Origin: Caproiciproducens sp. CPB-2
GTDB lineage: Bacteria > Bacillota > Clostridia > Oscillospirales > Acutalibacteraceae
DNA length: 64,000 nucleotides
NCBI RefSeq assembly: GCF_036287215.1
Contig: NZ_CP142860.1
Span: 1,116,001 to 1,180,000 of the forward strand
Direction of reading: 5' to 3'
Under the pieces are notes generated by a model. That model searched no databases, was not told the origin of the DNA, and worked only from the letters and a program-made list of their open reading frames with translations. The position numbers and the translations under genes were made by a program. How positions within the stretch are numbered: the first letter of the stretch is position 1; each line of letters starts with the position of its first letter. This document shows positions 25,629-34,454 of this stretch, one piece after another.

Positions 25629-26108
25629 ATGCGAATTACCGATTTGTTAAGTGAACCCGGCATTAACCTGAACGCAAGCCCGCACTCAAAAGCGGATGCA
25701 ATTGACGAGCTGGTGGAGTTGATGGATGCTACAGGCAAACTGAAAAACAAAGCAAAATACAAAAAATGTGTGCTGAAACGGGAAAAGGAAGGAACGACCG
25801 GGATTGGCGAAGGCGTAGCCATTCCGCATGCCAAGACAAAAGTCGTTACGAATGCGGGGCTGAGTGCCATGGTGGCTAAAGAGGGTGTTGAGTATGAATC
25901 GCTGGACGGCTCCCCCGCGAAACTGCTGTTTATGATTGCAGCTCCGGATACAAGCGAGAATATTCATCTGGATGTTCTGGCCCGGCTGTCCGTCCTTTTA
26001 ATGGATGATGATTTTCGCCGAAACTTGATTGAGGCGAAAAGCAAATCGGAGTTTCTTTCTCTAATCGACAAGGCGGAAACAGCAAGATTCGGCGAAGAGC
26101 AAATTTAG
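25629..26108 (+). CDS. PTS fructose-family IIA component
   Basis: 159 residues. The phosphorylated histidine is in GIGEGVAIPHAKTKVV; the fold segments KAKYKKCVLKREKEGTTGIG and HLDVLARLSVLLMDDDFRRNLIEA match EIIA-Fru/Ntr. The start at 25629 rather than the ATG at 25623 is favoured because AAGGAG ends 7 bases before it. It supplies phosphate to the IIBC encoded on the opposite strand. Confidence 0.92.
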   Translation: MRITDLLSEPGINLNASPHSKADAIDELVELMDATGKLKNKAKYKKCVLKREKEGTTGIGEGVAIPHAKTKVVTNAGLSAMVAKEGVEYESLDGSPAKLLFMIAAPDTSENIHLDVLARLSVLLMDDDFRRNLIEAKSKSEFLSLIDKAETARFGEEQI

Positions 26109-26142
26109 AAGCATAAAAAATGGATGGAAAGAGGAAATAATC

Positions 26143-26400
26143 ATGAAAGAATTTAGCTACGTCGTTACCGACCTGGAAGGAATCCACGCAAGGCCGGCAG
26201 GAATGTTGACCAAAGAGGCCGGAAAATTTGCAAGCACCATTAAAATTACGAAAGGGGACAAAATAAGCGATGCGAAAAAGATTTTCGCGGTAATGGGCCT
26301 TGGTGTGAAAAAGGGAGAAAGTGTTAAGATCAGCGCCGAAGGAGCCGATGAGTCGGCCGCCATTGGGGCACTACAGGACTTTTTCAAGCGGAATCTGTAA
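26143..26400 (+). CDS. HPr-family phosphocarrier, Ser46 replaced by Lys
   Basis: 85 residues with His15 in GIHARPAG. At the alignment position of Ser46 there is a Lys (KKIFAVMGLG), so HPr kinase regulation is not possible. It is last in the fruK operon and parallels the HPr at 11434 that ends the beta-glucoside operon. It resembles the stand-alone FPr/HPr-like carriers dedicated to fructose PTS. Confidence 0.9.
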   Translation: MKEFSYVVTDLEGIHARPAGMLTKEAGKFASTIKITKGDKISDAKKIFAVMGLGVKKGESVKISAEGADESAAIGALQDFFKRNL

Positions 26401-26652
26401 CGGATACCCGTGGGGACAGCTATCCTATTACCGTCATTCTTGAACTCCTATATGTGAAATGCGGCGACATCCAAGGAACCCTTTTCCGACCTATCAAAAA
26501 CAAAGAGAACTATATAAGTGACAATGTACAGGAAATGAAACCGCACTTTACAGCATCTTCAGTTAAGTTGTAGAGTTCGTTCATGTTTACCCCCCGGCTT
26601 TGGTGGTGATAAACACATTAGAGATCGCGGGTCCGTGTTCCTCCGGGCGTAC

Positions 26653-26692
26653 CAAAAAGAAGGACAAGGCAAAAACCTTGTCCTTCTTTTTG
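26653..26692. terminator. Bidirectional terminator between HPr and LacI genes
   Basis: Arms AAAAAGAAGGACAAGG/CCTTGTCCTTCTTTTT with a short A-rich loop, T-rich on both strands. The 26401-26650 stretch before it has no gene that I can support. Confidence 0.9.
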
Positions 26693-26734
26693 GTTTGCTA
26701 GGAGCGAAAGCCCCGCTTGCGCGGCAGATTTTCC

Positions 26735-27775
26735 TTACGGGCAATCCAGCCGCCGCGTGGATTCCCTCAAGATCAGCTTTGTGGAAAAAATGATCTCCTG
26801 TTTTACCTGTTTGCTACCCTCCAGGATATTCCGTATGAGAAGATCCGCCGCCGCTTCGCCCATCTCGCGGATTGGCATCGCAGCGGTGGTGAGCCTCGGC
26901 TTGAGTATGTTGGATGATGCGAGATTGTCGAATGCTGTGACCGAGATGTCCTGTGGGATTCGAAGCCCATATTCATTAATGGCGAGATAGGTGCCTACAG
27001 CCAGATGTTCGTTCATGCAGTGGATTGCTGTGGGTGGGTTCGGTAACTCCAAAAGCCGTTGCGTCATGGTGTATCCCGAATTGCCTGTCCCTTCACCCTC
27101 GATCACATATTCCGGTCTGATGGGGATAGAGTGTTCCTCCATCGCCCGCTGATATCCCGTGAATCGTTGTTGTAGGCCGCTCAGTGAAAACCGATACCCG
27201 ATGAATGCGATATCTTTATGCCCATATTCGATGAGGTGGTTAATCACATCGTAAGTGCCTTTTTCATTGGTCACGCTGATCTTGTCCACATCTTCAATAT
27301 CTGCTTCCACCGAAACGATCTCCATTGATTTCTTCACCTTTTTAATGAGGTCGTGGTCTTTAATGTTGGTGCTCAGCATCACTAAGCCGTTTGTCCTTCT
27401 TCGGAGCATTTCATTGATGTAATATTTTTCTTTTTCTTCCTTGGCATCGGTGATGCAGAGAAAAAGCGAAAAGCCTTGGCTTGAAACAAATTTTTCAATG
27501 CTTTCGATAAGTTCCACGTAGTAGGGATTAAGCAAATTGGGTATCAGCAACCCGATCGTTTTGCTTGTCTTCGTTACCAGGCCGCGCGCCAGCTCGCTCG
27601 GCGTATAGTCATATTCCTTGATCAGCTTCAGTATTTTCTTTTTAGTCGTTTTGCTGACCTCGGTGCTGTTATTCAGCACCCTTGAAACTGTACTGACAGA
27701 GACGCCGGCCAATTTAGCAATATCTGCAATCGTCGTCTGCTGCCGCGTCTGTTTGTTTGAGTTTTTATCTTCCAC
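26735..27775 (-). CDS. LacI-family regulator
   Basis: About 346 residues from the GTG at 27775. The helix-turn-helix TTIADIAKLAGVSVSTVSRVLNNSTEVSKTTKKKI and a periplasmic-binding-like sensor (TIGLLIPNLLNPYYVELIESIE; ISVTAFDNLASSN) are complete. The GTG has GAGGAG 8 bases upstream, whereas the ATG at 27847 lacks a ribosome-binding site. It is divergent from the isomerase operon, whose leader holds a long palindrome of LacI type, so it is the presumed repressor there. Confidence 0.9.
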   Translation of the reverse strand: MEDKNSNKQTRQQTTIADIAKLAGVSVSTVSRVLNNSTEVSKTTKKKILKLIKEYDYTPSELARGLVTKTSKTIGLLIPNLLNPYYVELIESIEKFVSSQGFSLFLCITDAKEEKEKYYINEMLRRRTNGLVMLSTNIKDHDLIKKVKKSMEIVSVEADIEDVDKISVTNEKGTYDVINHLIEYGHKDIAFIGYRFSLSGLQQRFTGYQRAMEEHSIPIRPEYVIEGEGTGNSGYTMTQRLLELPNPPTAIHCMNEHLAVGTYLAINEYGLRIPQDISVTAFDNLASSNILKPRLTTAAMPIREMGEAAADLLIRNILEGSKQVKQEIIFSTKLILRESTRRLDCP

Positions 27776-28012
27776 TCCCTGCACTCCTCGTTTTGCTATC
27801 TCGTATTTTTTCAACGCTGTCCCAATTTTCTCGTTTGATAATATCATCTAAATAATATGATATTTATTATAATACACAGGATGCTTTTTTTCAATCTTAC
27901 GGGCAAAGATAAAAGCCGCAAGGTTTGAGTTTTGGCTGACACCTATTCAAAAAGTCCTCAGCTTACGGACGGCTTTTGGCTTCGGAACCCTTTTCAGCAA
28001 AGGATTTGAAAT

Positions 28013-28035
28013 TTACCGATATCGTTACCGTAAAA
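28013..28035. promoter_or_regulatory. Weaker second LacI-type operator
   Basis: Imperfect palindrome TTTACCGATATCG...TACCGTAAA sharing the ATCG and TACCGT core with the perfect operator at 28151, about 140 bp away on the other side of the promoter. Confidence 0.5.
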
Positions 28036-28069
28036 TATAAAATTCATAATAATATTTTTTTAAAATCAC

Positions 28070-28097
28070 TTGAAATTTAGATAAATAGTGTTATAAT
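28070..28097 (+). promoter_or_regulatory. Sigma-A promoter of the isomerase operon
   Basis: -35 TTGAAA (28070-28075), 16-bp spacer, -10 TATAAT (28092-28097). Confidence 0.7.
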
Positions 28098-28150
28098 AAT
28101 AAAGAAATTAAGATAATATATGCAAAAATATAGTATATATGTCTATTTTA

Positions 28151-28176
28151 AGTTAACGGTATCGATACCGTTAACT
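28151..28176. promoter_or_regulatory. 26-bp perfect palindrome, LacI-family operator
   Basis: Arms AGTTAACGGTATC/GATACCGTTAACT with the central CG typical of LacI/GalR operators. It lies about 50 bp downstream of the -10, a position for road-block or loop repression with the weaker site at 28013. Confidence 0.8.
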
Positions 28177-28224
28177 TTCCCTAAAAGCCTTCTGGAAAAA
28201 CTTTGATTGTGTGGAGGAAAGTCT

Positions 28225-29991
28225 ATGTATTTTGAACACAGAACCCCGAATTATGAAAAATTTCCGATCATCCGCGTGGAGGGACACGACAGGGAGTCCT
28301 GGGGCAGCTATCAGGATTTCGCGGAGGAGCTGAAACGCCGAATTAAACAGCTCGGTAAGCGGAAGCAGGTTTTGGTGGCCGATTTCTATCACGGTGTCCG
28401 CCATGGGGAAGTTCTTTCCCAACTGCTTTCCCCGTTGGGGGCAAAGGAGACGATCCTGTGCGAATCCGCAAAGCTGGCGGAGACGGAAATCAGCCAAAAG
28501 CTGAAACGGAACATTACGGATGACCGCGTTTTCGGCGTCCTGTCCACACACAAAATCGAGGAGTTTTATGATGCCGAAAAGCTGAAAGAGCTAAGAAAAC
28601 GGGTGGACGCGGTCGAAGAAGGGCTTGTTGTCGTCTACGGCATCGGCGCTTCGCTTGTTACGAAGGGCGATCTTCTGGTTTACGCCGACATGCCGCGTTG
28701 GGAGATTCAGCAGCGGTTCAGAAGTCATGAGTTGGACAACTGGGGAGTAGGAAATTTTCAGGAGGACACGCTTCGAAAGTATAAAAGGGCGTTTTTTATC
28801 GAGTGGCGCGTGCTAGACCGGCATAAGCGGTCTCTCTATCAGGACATGGATTATGTGTTGGATACGACAGCCAAAGGCTGCGGAAAGGCGATCACCGGGG
28901 AAGCGTTCCGCAACGGCATAGAGCAGGCGGCGAGAAAGCCGTTTCGGCTGATGCCTTATTTTGACGAGGGGGTATGGGGCGGCAGATGGATGGAAGAGGT
29001 CTGCGACCTGGCCCACGGAGAAAATAACATGGCGTGGTGCTTCGACGGCGTGCCTGAGGAGAATTCCGTGCTTTTGCGGGTGGGAGACGTGACCGCCGAG
29101 GTCCCATCGATAAATATCGTGTTTATGCGTCCGGACGAATTGCTCGGCCCGAAAGTCCACGCGCGGTTCGGGTTGGAATTTCCAATCCGGTTCGACTTTC
29201 TGGACACGATGGGCGGCGGTAACCTCAGCTTGCAGGTGCATCCGCTTACGGAATACATTCAGGAAAATTTCGGAATGCATTACACACAGGATGAAAGCTA
29301 TTATATTCTTGACGCGGGACCGGATGCCTGTGCTTACCTTGGCCTGAAGGATGGCGTGGTTCCGGAGGAACTGATTGGCGATCTGAAAAATGCGCAAGGT
29401 AGGGGCGAAACCTTTGACGACTCAAAATACATTAACAAATTTCCAATCAAAAAGCATGACCACGTCCTGATCCCGGCGGGGACAATCCACTGCTCCGGCA
29501 AAAACGCGATGGTGCTTGAAATCAGCGCGACTCCCTACATTTTCACCTTCAAGCTGTGGGATTGGGGACGCGTGGGGCTGGACGGAATTCCCAGACCGGT
29601 TCATGTTGACCACGGCAGCAGGGTAATTCAGTATAACCGTACGACGGAGTGGGTCGAGACGAATCTGCTCCACCGCGAAAAAGAGGTCGCGCAGGGCGAC
29701 GGCTGGAGGGAAGAGCAAACGGGGTTGCATGAACTGGAATTCATCGAGACCAGAAGGCACTGGTTCACAAAGCCCGTCACCCACAATACAAACGGCTCGG
29801 TCAACGTGCTGAACCTGATCGAGGGTGAAGAGGCGTTAGTGGAATCCCCGACCTGCGCATTCGAGCCCTACGTGGTGCATTACGCAGAGACTTTCATCGT
29901 ACCCGCTGCGGTCGGCACTTACACGATCCGGCCGTACGGAAAGTCGGAGGGCAAAGAGATTGCAACAATTAAGGCGTCCGTGCGCATTTAA
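28225..29991 (+). CDS. Class I mannose-6-phosphate isomerase with N-terminal kinase-like domain
   Basis: 588 residues. The C-terminal about 370 residues are a cupin-type phosphomannose isomerase (LSLQVHPLTEYIQ with metal His, DESYYILDAGPDA, VLIPAGTIHCSGKN). The N-terminal about 200 residues (VLVADFYHGVRHGEVLS ... ADMPRWEIQQRF) resemble a nucleoside-kinase-like fold without an intact P-loop, an arrangement found in Firmicutes PMI-like proteins (recalled). It would interconvert mannose 6-phosphate and fructose 6-phosphate. The start at 28225 follows GGAGG by 8 bases. A cupin glucose-6-phosphate isomerase gene follows at once, so the operon channels hexose phosphates. Confidence 0.85.
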   Translation: MYFEHRTPNYEKFPIIRVEGHDRESWGSYQDFAEELKRRIKQLGKRKQVLVADFYHGVRHGEVLSQLLSPLGAKETILCESAKLAETEISQKLKRNITDDRVFGVLSTHKIEEFYDAEKLKELRKRVDAVEEGLVVVYGIGASLVTKGDLLVYADMPRWEIQQRFRSHELDNWGVGNFQEDTLRKYKRAFFIEWRVLDRHKRSLYQDMDYVLDTTAKGCGKAITGEAFRNGIEQAARKPFRLMPYFDEGVWGGRWMEEVCDLAHGENNMAWCFDGVPEENSVLLRVGDVTAEVPSINIVFMRPDELLGPKVHARFGLEFPIRFDFLDTMGGGNLSLQVHPLTEYIQENFGMHYTQDESYYILDAGPDACAYLGLKDGVVPEELIGDLKNAQGRGETFDDSKYINKFPIKKHDHVLIPAGTIHCSGKNAMVLEISATPYIFTFKLWDWGRVGLDGIPRPVHVDHGSRVIQYNRTTEWVETNLLHREKEVAQGDGWREEQTGLHELEFIETRRHWFTKPVTHNTNGSVNVLNLIEGEEALVESPTCAFEPYVVHYAETFIVPAAVGTYTIRPYGKSEGKEIATIKASVRI

Positions 29992-30016
29992 TTGAAAAAC
30001 GGAAAGGAAGATGGAG

Positions 30017-30545
30017 ATGTTTTATCCCGGATTTGACGTTAAACCGGATATAGGAAGCTTGGATTTCAGTTACGGAGAGGGTGTGTTCGGGCCTGTGACC
30101 GAAAAAAGACGGCTGGATGACATCCGTCGGAGCCTCAGCGACCCGAGTGCCAGCGGGCCAGAAGTTGTCTATTCGGTCGCCATGGACGTCGGAAAGACAC
30201 GGGATCAGGACGACCTTCGTGCGCGCAACTTGCTATACGGCGCGATGATCTACGCGAAGGGCAGGGTGGGCGACGAGCCAGTCAGGAGCCAGGGACATGT
30301 GCACGCGGTTTCCCCGTCGTGCGGAAGCTCGACACCGGAGGTATATGAGATCTGGAGCGGAGAAGCAGTCATCTTTATGCAGGAGTCCGACGGCGACGAC
30401 GCGGGCGAATGCTATGCGGTCCGCGCCGGCGAGGGCGAAGTGGTCATCGTGCCGGAGGGTTGGGTGCACTGCACCGTCAATGCCGACCCGACGCGCGAAA
30501 TGACTTTCGGCGCGTGGTGCGTCCGAGACTACGGCTTCGACTATG
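30017..30545 (+). pseudogene. Cupin-type glucose-6-phosphate isomerase, 3' end lost
   Basis: About 175 residues of the archaeal-type cupin PGI: GHVHAVSPSCGSSTPEVYEIWSGEAVIFMQE carries the metal His/Glu set, and VPEGWVHCTVNADPTREMTFGAWCVRDYGFDYE is the conserved later part. The family normally continues for about 25-35 more residues. Here the frame runs instead into DedA DNA out of frame, adding a meaningless tail to 30718. The metal site is complete, so some activity is conceivable. AAAGGA lies 8 bases before the ATG at 30017, preferred over 30011. Confidence 0.75.
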
Positions 30546-31013
30546 AACATCTGGATTGTCACCTTGTCCGCCACCATCGGGTCGGTGGCTGGGGCAATCG
30601 TCCTTTACGGTGTCGGACGGCTGCTTCCGGCCGAGAAAATGGACAGGTTCATCGGGAAATGGGGACATGTCCTCGGGCTGAAAAAAGGGGATGTGGAACG
30701 GGCGGAAGGCTGGTTTAATCGGCGCGGTGCCTCCACCGTCTTTTTTTGCCGGTTTATTCCATTAGTCCGAAGCCTCATCTCCATCCCCGCGGGGATGGCG
30801 CGGATGCGCAGAGGCAGGTTCCTTTTGTACACCACCCTCGGCTCCGCAATTTGGAATGTGGTTCTGGTGGCGCTGGGTGCTTTTGCCGGAGCCGGCTGGG
30901 AACGCGTCAGCCAATCCATGAATCTCTATACCTACATTACTCTCGCCGTGATGGCGGTCGGCGGGGTTGGTTTTGTTGTTTGGATTTCTAAAAAAAGGAA
31001 AAAGAAAAAATAG
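30543..31013 (+). pseudogene. DedA-family membrane protein, 5' third lost
   Basis: The frame MNIWIVTLSATIGSVAGAIVLYGVGRLL ... FFCRFIPLVRSLISIPAGMARM ... YTTLGSAIWNVVLV is the later two thirds of a DedA/SNARE-associated protein, including the conserved FxRFxP-R motif and three C-terminal membrane helices. The usual first about 50 residues (ISxFGxxx...PGE region) are absent, and no ribosome-binding site precedes the ATG. The junction coincides with the truncated isomerase, so one deletion removed both ends. Confidence 0.75.
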
Positions 31014-31140
31014 GTTTTCTCTCAGGATCCGCCATAAAATTCATGATGGGAATCTTATCTTTTTGTTTTTAATCACTTGACGCGAGTAAATGAATATGAT
31101 AGAATATCTTTCATCTCTTTGCGCTGCATTTGATCTACAG

Positions 31141-31247
31141 TACAAACTGAGCAGGCGATAAACCCGATATGGGTTTATGGGGCTGGGCCTCGCGGCAACA
31201 GGTTGATCAGAACCTGTGGGACAGTATGTTGTCTCACAGGTATTTTT
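31141..31247 (+). ncRNA. NiCo (czcD) riboswitch with terminator platform
   Basis: The conserved NiCo blocks appear in order: ACTGAGCAGGC (31145-31155), a GGGGCTGGGCC-GCGGCAACAGG core (about 31178-31202) and CCTGTGGGACAGT (31213-31225). Outer P1 pairs ACA-ACTG with CAGT-TGT. The last arm overlaps a hairpin CTGTGGGACA/TGTCTCACAG followed by GTATTTTT, so metal binding to the aptamer would prevent termination (an ON switch). The class senses Co2+/Ni2+ and, per later work I recall, Fe2+. The downstream gene is a P-type ATPase. No other gene lies in 31014-31333. Confidence 0.88.
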
Positions 31248-31333
31248 GTACCCTTTTGAGACTGCAGCTGTATCTTTGCAATGCCATGGAGCTGTCGCAT
31301 AAATGCTTAAGAAGCATTATGGAGGTAACTTTT

Positions 31334-33862
31334 ATGACAGAACGAAAGAACACCACAAATCCAACCGGCCTGACGACGGCGGAAGCCGTGCAACGTCAAA
31401 AGCGATTCGGCAGGAACGAATTGATTCCGAAAAAGAAGAAGAATGTTCTTCAAGAGATTTTGAAAGCCTTGTCGGAACCTATGTTTTTGCTGCTCATCGT
31501 GACGGCGGTCATCTATTTTTTGCTGGGTGAGCCGCGCGACGGAGTTGTTATGCTGATCTTTGTATCGGGTATGATCAGTATCGATGTGATCCAGGGCTGG
31601 AAAACCGACAAGACCCTGAACGCCTTAAAGGATCTCGCGGCACCGCGCATTACGGTGCTGCGGGACGGAGCGGAGCAGCGGATCGACAGCGCTGATCTTG
31701 TCCCGGGAGATATCATGCTGATTGCCGAAGGCGACAAGATCCCGGCGGACGGGGAGATCCTTCAGGCAAACGATCTGTGCGTCGACGAGTCGTCCATGAC
31801 GGGCGAAGCGGAAGGCGTTTGGAAGGTCGCGCTCGGGACCGCCGATACAGACGGCGGGCACTGGCGGTGCGACCACTGCTACGCGGGGACTCTTGTGACG
31901 CAGGGAAGCGCGCTGGTCCGCGTGGATCAAATCGGCAAAGCCACCGAGTTCGGGAAAATCGGTACAAATGTCGTCGGCGCGCCGGAAGCCCCGTCGCCGC
32001 TTCAGAGGCAGACCCGCGGGCTCGTGAAGCTTTGCGCGGTTATTGCGGCGGTCCTGTTTGTATTGGTAGGCTGCTTCACTTGGCTGAATATCCCGGACCA
32101 CCAATTTACCGACAGGCTGATCGAAAGCATCCTTTCCGGCGTCACGCTCGCCATGGCCATGATCCCGGAAGAGTTCCCGGTTATTTTGACAGTCTTCCTT
32201 TCCATGGGCGCATGGCGGCTTGCAAAAAGGCATTCGCTTATGCGCAGGCTGGCTTCCGTAGAAACGCTCGGCGCCGTGTCGGTTCTTTGCGTTGATAAGA
32301 CCGGCACCATTACGATGAATCAGATGACCGTATGCGATACGTGGACGGAGGAAAACAAAGAGCGGGACCTCTGCGCGGTCATGGGGATGGCCTGTGAACC
32401 GGACGCATATGACCCTATGGAAAAGGCCATGATTTCGTATTGTGAAGGCAGGGGCCTGTCCAAGGAGTTCCTTTTCGGCGGCGAACTGATTCAGGAATAT
32501 TCGTTTACCCATGAAGCGAAAATGATGGGCCACGTCTGGCGGCGCGGCAACCAAATTCTGATCGCCGCGAAAGGCTCTCCGGAAAAGATCCTCGCTTTAT
32601 GTAATCTCAATTCGGACGAACGGGACAAAGTACAGGAAAAAGCCGCCGATATGGCGGCACGCGGGCTCCGTGTGATTGCGGTTGGCAGAATGGACGTTGG
32701 AACGGCGGACGAAGTTCCCGCTTCTTTGGCCCAGTGCCGCCTTCAGTTCTGTGGGTTGGTTGGCCTTGCGGATCCTCCGAGGGAATCCGTAAAAGCGGAT
32801 ATTCTCCGCTGCAGGAAGGCAGGCGTCCGCGTTGTGATGATTACGGGCGACAACGGCATCACGGCAAGCGCGATCGCGAAGCAGATCGGCATGCCATGCG
32901 GGGAATCCGTCACCGGCGACGAGATCGACCGGATGACGGATGAGGAACTTCAGAAACGGGTCCGTTCCGTCAGCATTTTTTCCCGCGTCGTCCCGGAGCA
33001 TAAGATGCGCATCGTGAAAGCTTTCAAGGCAAACGGCGAGATCGTGGCAATGACGGGCGACGGGGTCAACGACGCCCCCGCGCTCAAATATGCCGATATC
33101 GGCATCGCGATGGGAAAGCGCGGTTCGGAGGTGTCCCGCGAAGCCGCCGATCTCATCCTGCTTGACGATAATTTTTCGACGATTGTGGATACCATCAGGG
33201 ACGGCAGGCGGATTTACGACAACATCAAAAAAGCGGTCGGATATGTGTTCACGATTCACATTCCAATCGCGTTTTCCTGTCTGTTGGCCCCTCTCCTAAA
33301 AGTAAATCCGGCGAATCTTATGTTACTGCCCATCCATGTCGTCCTTTTGGAACTGATTATCGACCCGACCTGTTCCATCATTTTTGAACGGCAGCCCGCG
33401 GAACAGAATGTGATGGAACGCGATCCCCGTGATCCGGAAGAAAAACTGATGAGAGCGAAAGGTCTCTTCAGAAGCATCCTGCAGGGGCTGACGGTTTTTG
33501 CCTCTTCTTTTGGAACCTATTATACGGTTCTTATGGCGGATCCGGCCATAAACGCCCCGGTTGCCCGTGCAATGGGCCTTTCCATTATTTTTCTAAGCAA
33601 TATACTTTTGGTTCTGGTCAACAGTTCACAAACGGATTTTGCATTCCAGTCATTCCGCCGTCTGATCAAAGACAAGGTGATGTGGGCGGCTTTTGCGGGA
33701 ACTATTTTCATGCTTGTCCTGCTCTTATACACTCCGCTTTCAGCCTTTGTGAAGCTGGCTCCGCTGACCGGACCGGAAGCGATCGCCGTAATTGTGATGT
33801 CGGCGGCGTCGGTACTTTGGGTCGAAATCGTAAAACTTGTAAAACATCTGAGAAAGAATTAA
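31334..33862 (+). CDS. P2-like cation-transporting P-type ATPase under NiCo riboswitch
   Basis: 842 residues. Phosphorylation site VLCVDKTGTITMN, actuator SSMTGEAEG, TM4 motif MIPEEFPVIL and hinge MTGDGVNDAPALKYADIGIAMG are intact. The architecture is Ca2+-ATPase-like (P2) with ten predicted helices and no HMA domain. An unusual HWRCDHCYAG stretch (His176, Cys179, Cys182) lies in the actuator domain and could bind a transition metal. With the riboswitch, it is probably a Co/Ni or Fe(II) exporter (inference). GGAGG lies 8 bases before the start at 31334; an upstream in-frame extension to 31169 would translate the riboswitch and is rejected. Confidence 0.9.
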   Translation: MTERKNTTNPTGLTTAEAVQRQKRFGRNELIPKKKKNVLQEILKALSEPMFLLLIVTAVIYFLLGEPRDGVVMLIFVSGMISIDVIQGWKTDKTLNALKDLAAPRITVLRDGAEQRIDSADLVPGDIMLIAEGDKIPADGEILQANDLCVDESSMTGEAEGVWKVALGTADTDGGHWRCDHCYAGTLVTQGSALVRVDQIGKATEFGKIGTNVVGAPEAPSPLQRQTRGLVKLCAVIAAVLFVLVGCFTWLNIPDHQFTDRLIESILSGVTLAMAMIPEEFPVILTVFLSMGAWRLAKRHSLMRRLASVETLGAVSVLCVDKTGTITMNQMTVCDTWTEENKERDLCAVMGMACEPDAYDPMEKAMISYCEGRGLSKEFLFGGELIQEYSFTHEAKMMGHVWRRGNQILIAAKGSPEKILALCNLNSDERDKVQEKAADMAARGLRVIAVGRMDVGTADEVPASLAQCRLQFCGLVGLADPPRESVKADILRCRKAGVRVVMITGDNGITASAIAKQIGMPCGESVTGDEIDRMTDEELQKRVRSVSIFSRVVPEHKMRIVKAFKANGEIVAMTGDGVNDAPALKYADIGIAMGKRGSEVSREAADLILLDDNFSTIVDTIRDGRRIYDNIKKAVGYVFTIHIPIAFSCLLAPLLKVNPANLMLLPIHVVLLELIIDPTCSIIFERQPAEQNVMERDPRDPEEKLMRAKGLFRSILQGLTVFASSFGTYYTVLMADPAINAPVARAMGLSIIFLSNILLVLVNSSQTDFAFQSFRRLIKDKVMWAAFAGTIFMLVLLLYTPLSAFVKLAPLTGPEAIAVIVMSAASVLWVEIVKLVKHLRKN

Positions 33863-33872
33863 CAGTAAAATC

Positions 33873-33915
33873 AGAACGGCTGTGACATCCCCAATGGATT
33901 TCACGGCCGTTCAAG
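33873..33915. terminator. Hairpin between ATPase and ferritin-like genes
   Basis: Arms GAACGGCTGTGA/TCACGGCCGTTC (one G-U wobble) with an 18-nt loop, no clear T tract. Confidence 0.5.
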
Positions 33916-33941
33916 TCGTCGGTTTCCTGAGATACCCGGAA

Positions 33942-34454
33942 TCAGACCAATTCATCATACGGATCGACGTCATATTTCAGCAATAGCCTGGTAAGATGCT
34001 CCGCGTGCCCTTTTTCGTCATCAATCACGGCCTGCAAGGTGGTGCGGATATCCCGGTATGGATATCTTGGCAGCTGCGCTTCATACAGAACCACGGCCTC
34101 GAGTTCTCCCTTGATATCGTCCCGGATATCGTTCAGAATGGCTGCACCGCCGGACTGGGAATGGGAGAGCGACACCGGTGTCTGGGGCCCGGGGTTGTCG
34201 CCCTTATGAGCTAAAAACTGTTTGTACTGCTCCGGATCATATTTGCGGAGCAGCTTCAGCACCCAGCCGTAATGCTGCTTTTCGTCGAGCATAATACTGT
34301 GCCAGGCATCGTTTATTTCAGGAATGTCCGAGTTGGCGATGTGGGTTTGGTAACCGTTAATCGCGATGATTTCACTGATCAGGATTTCTCTGAGTTTATC
34401 CGTAAACTTCTGTGCCGTGCCCTGCGGCTGTCCGTTCGGATGCGTATAGCTCAT
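33942..34454 (-). CDS. Ferritin-like four-helix protein
   Basis: 170 residues. Two ExxH di-iron half-motifs occur, DEKQHYGW and DEKGHAEHL, each with an upstream Glu helix (LISEIIAINGYQTHI; IKGELEAVVLYEAQL), so a rubrerythrin/ferritin-like di-iron bundle is likely. There is no rubredoxin domain. The start at 34454 has GGCGGAGG 4 bases ahead. It may handle iron or peroxide, convergent with the metal ATPase. The 180 bp upstream have no gene. Confidence 0.8.
   Translation of the reverse strand: MSYTHPNGQPQGTAQKFTDKLREILISEIIAINGYQTHIANSDIPEINDAWHSIMLDEKQHYGWVLKLLRKYDPEQYKQFLAHKGDNPGPQTPVSLSHSQSGGAAILNDIRDDIKGELEAVVLYEAQLPRYPYRDIRTTLQAVIDDEKGHAEHLTRLLLKYDVDPYDELV

Noticed and set aside
26401..26650. 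Possible tRNA-like 3' end (TACCA near 26655) and a minus-strand peptide of TRTRDL type
   Set aside because: No matching 5' acceptor arm or standard T loop could be drawn; too weak for a tRNA or gene call.
30546..30718. C-terminal tail of the isomerase frame
   Set aside because: It is DedA DNA read in the wrong frame; the residues have no isomerase similarity.
31169..31333. In-frame N-terminal extension of the P-type ATPase
   Set aside because: It translates the NiCo aptamer and its terminator; the ATG at 31334 has GGAGG at ideal spacing.
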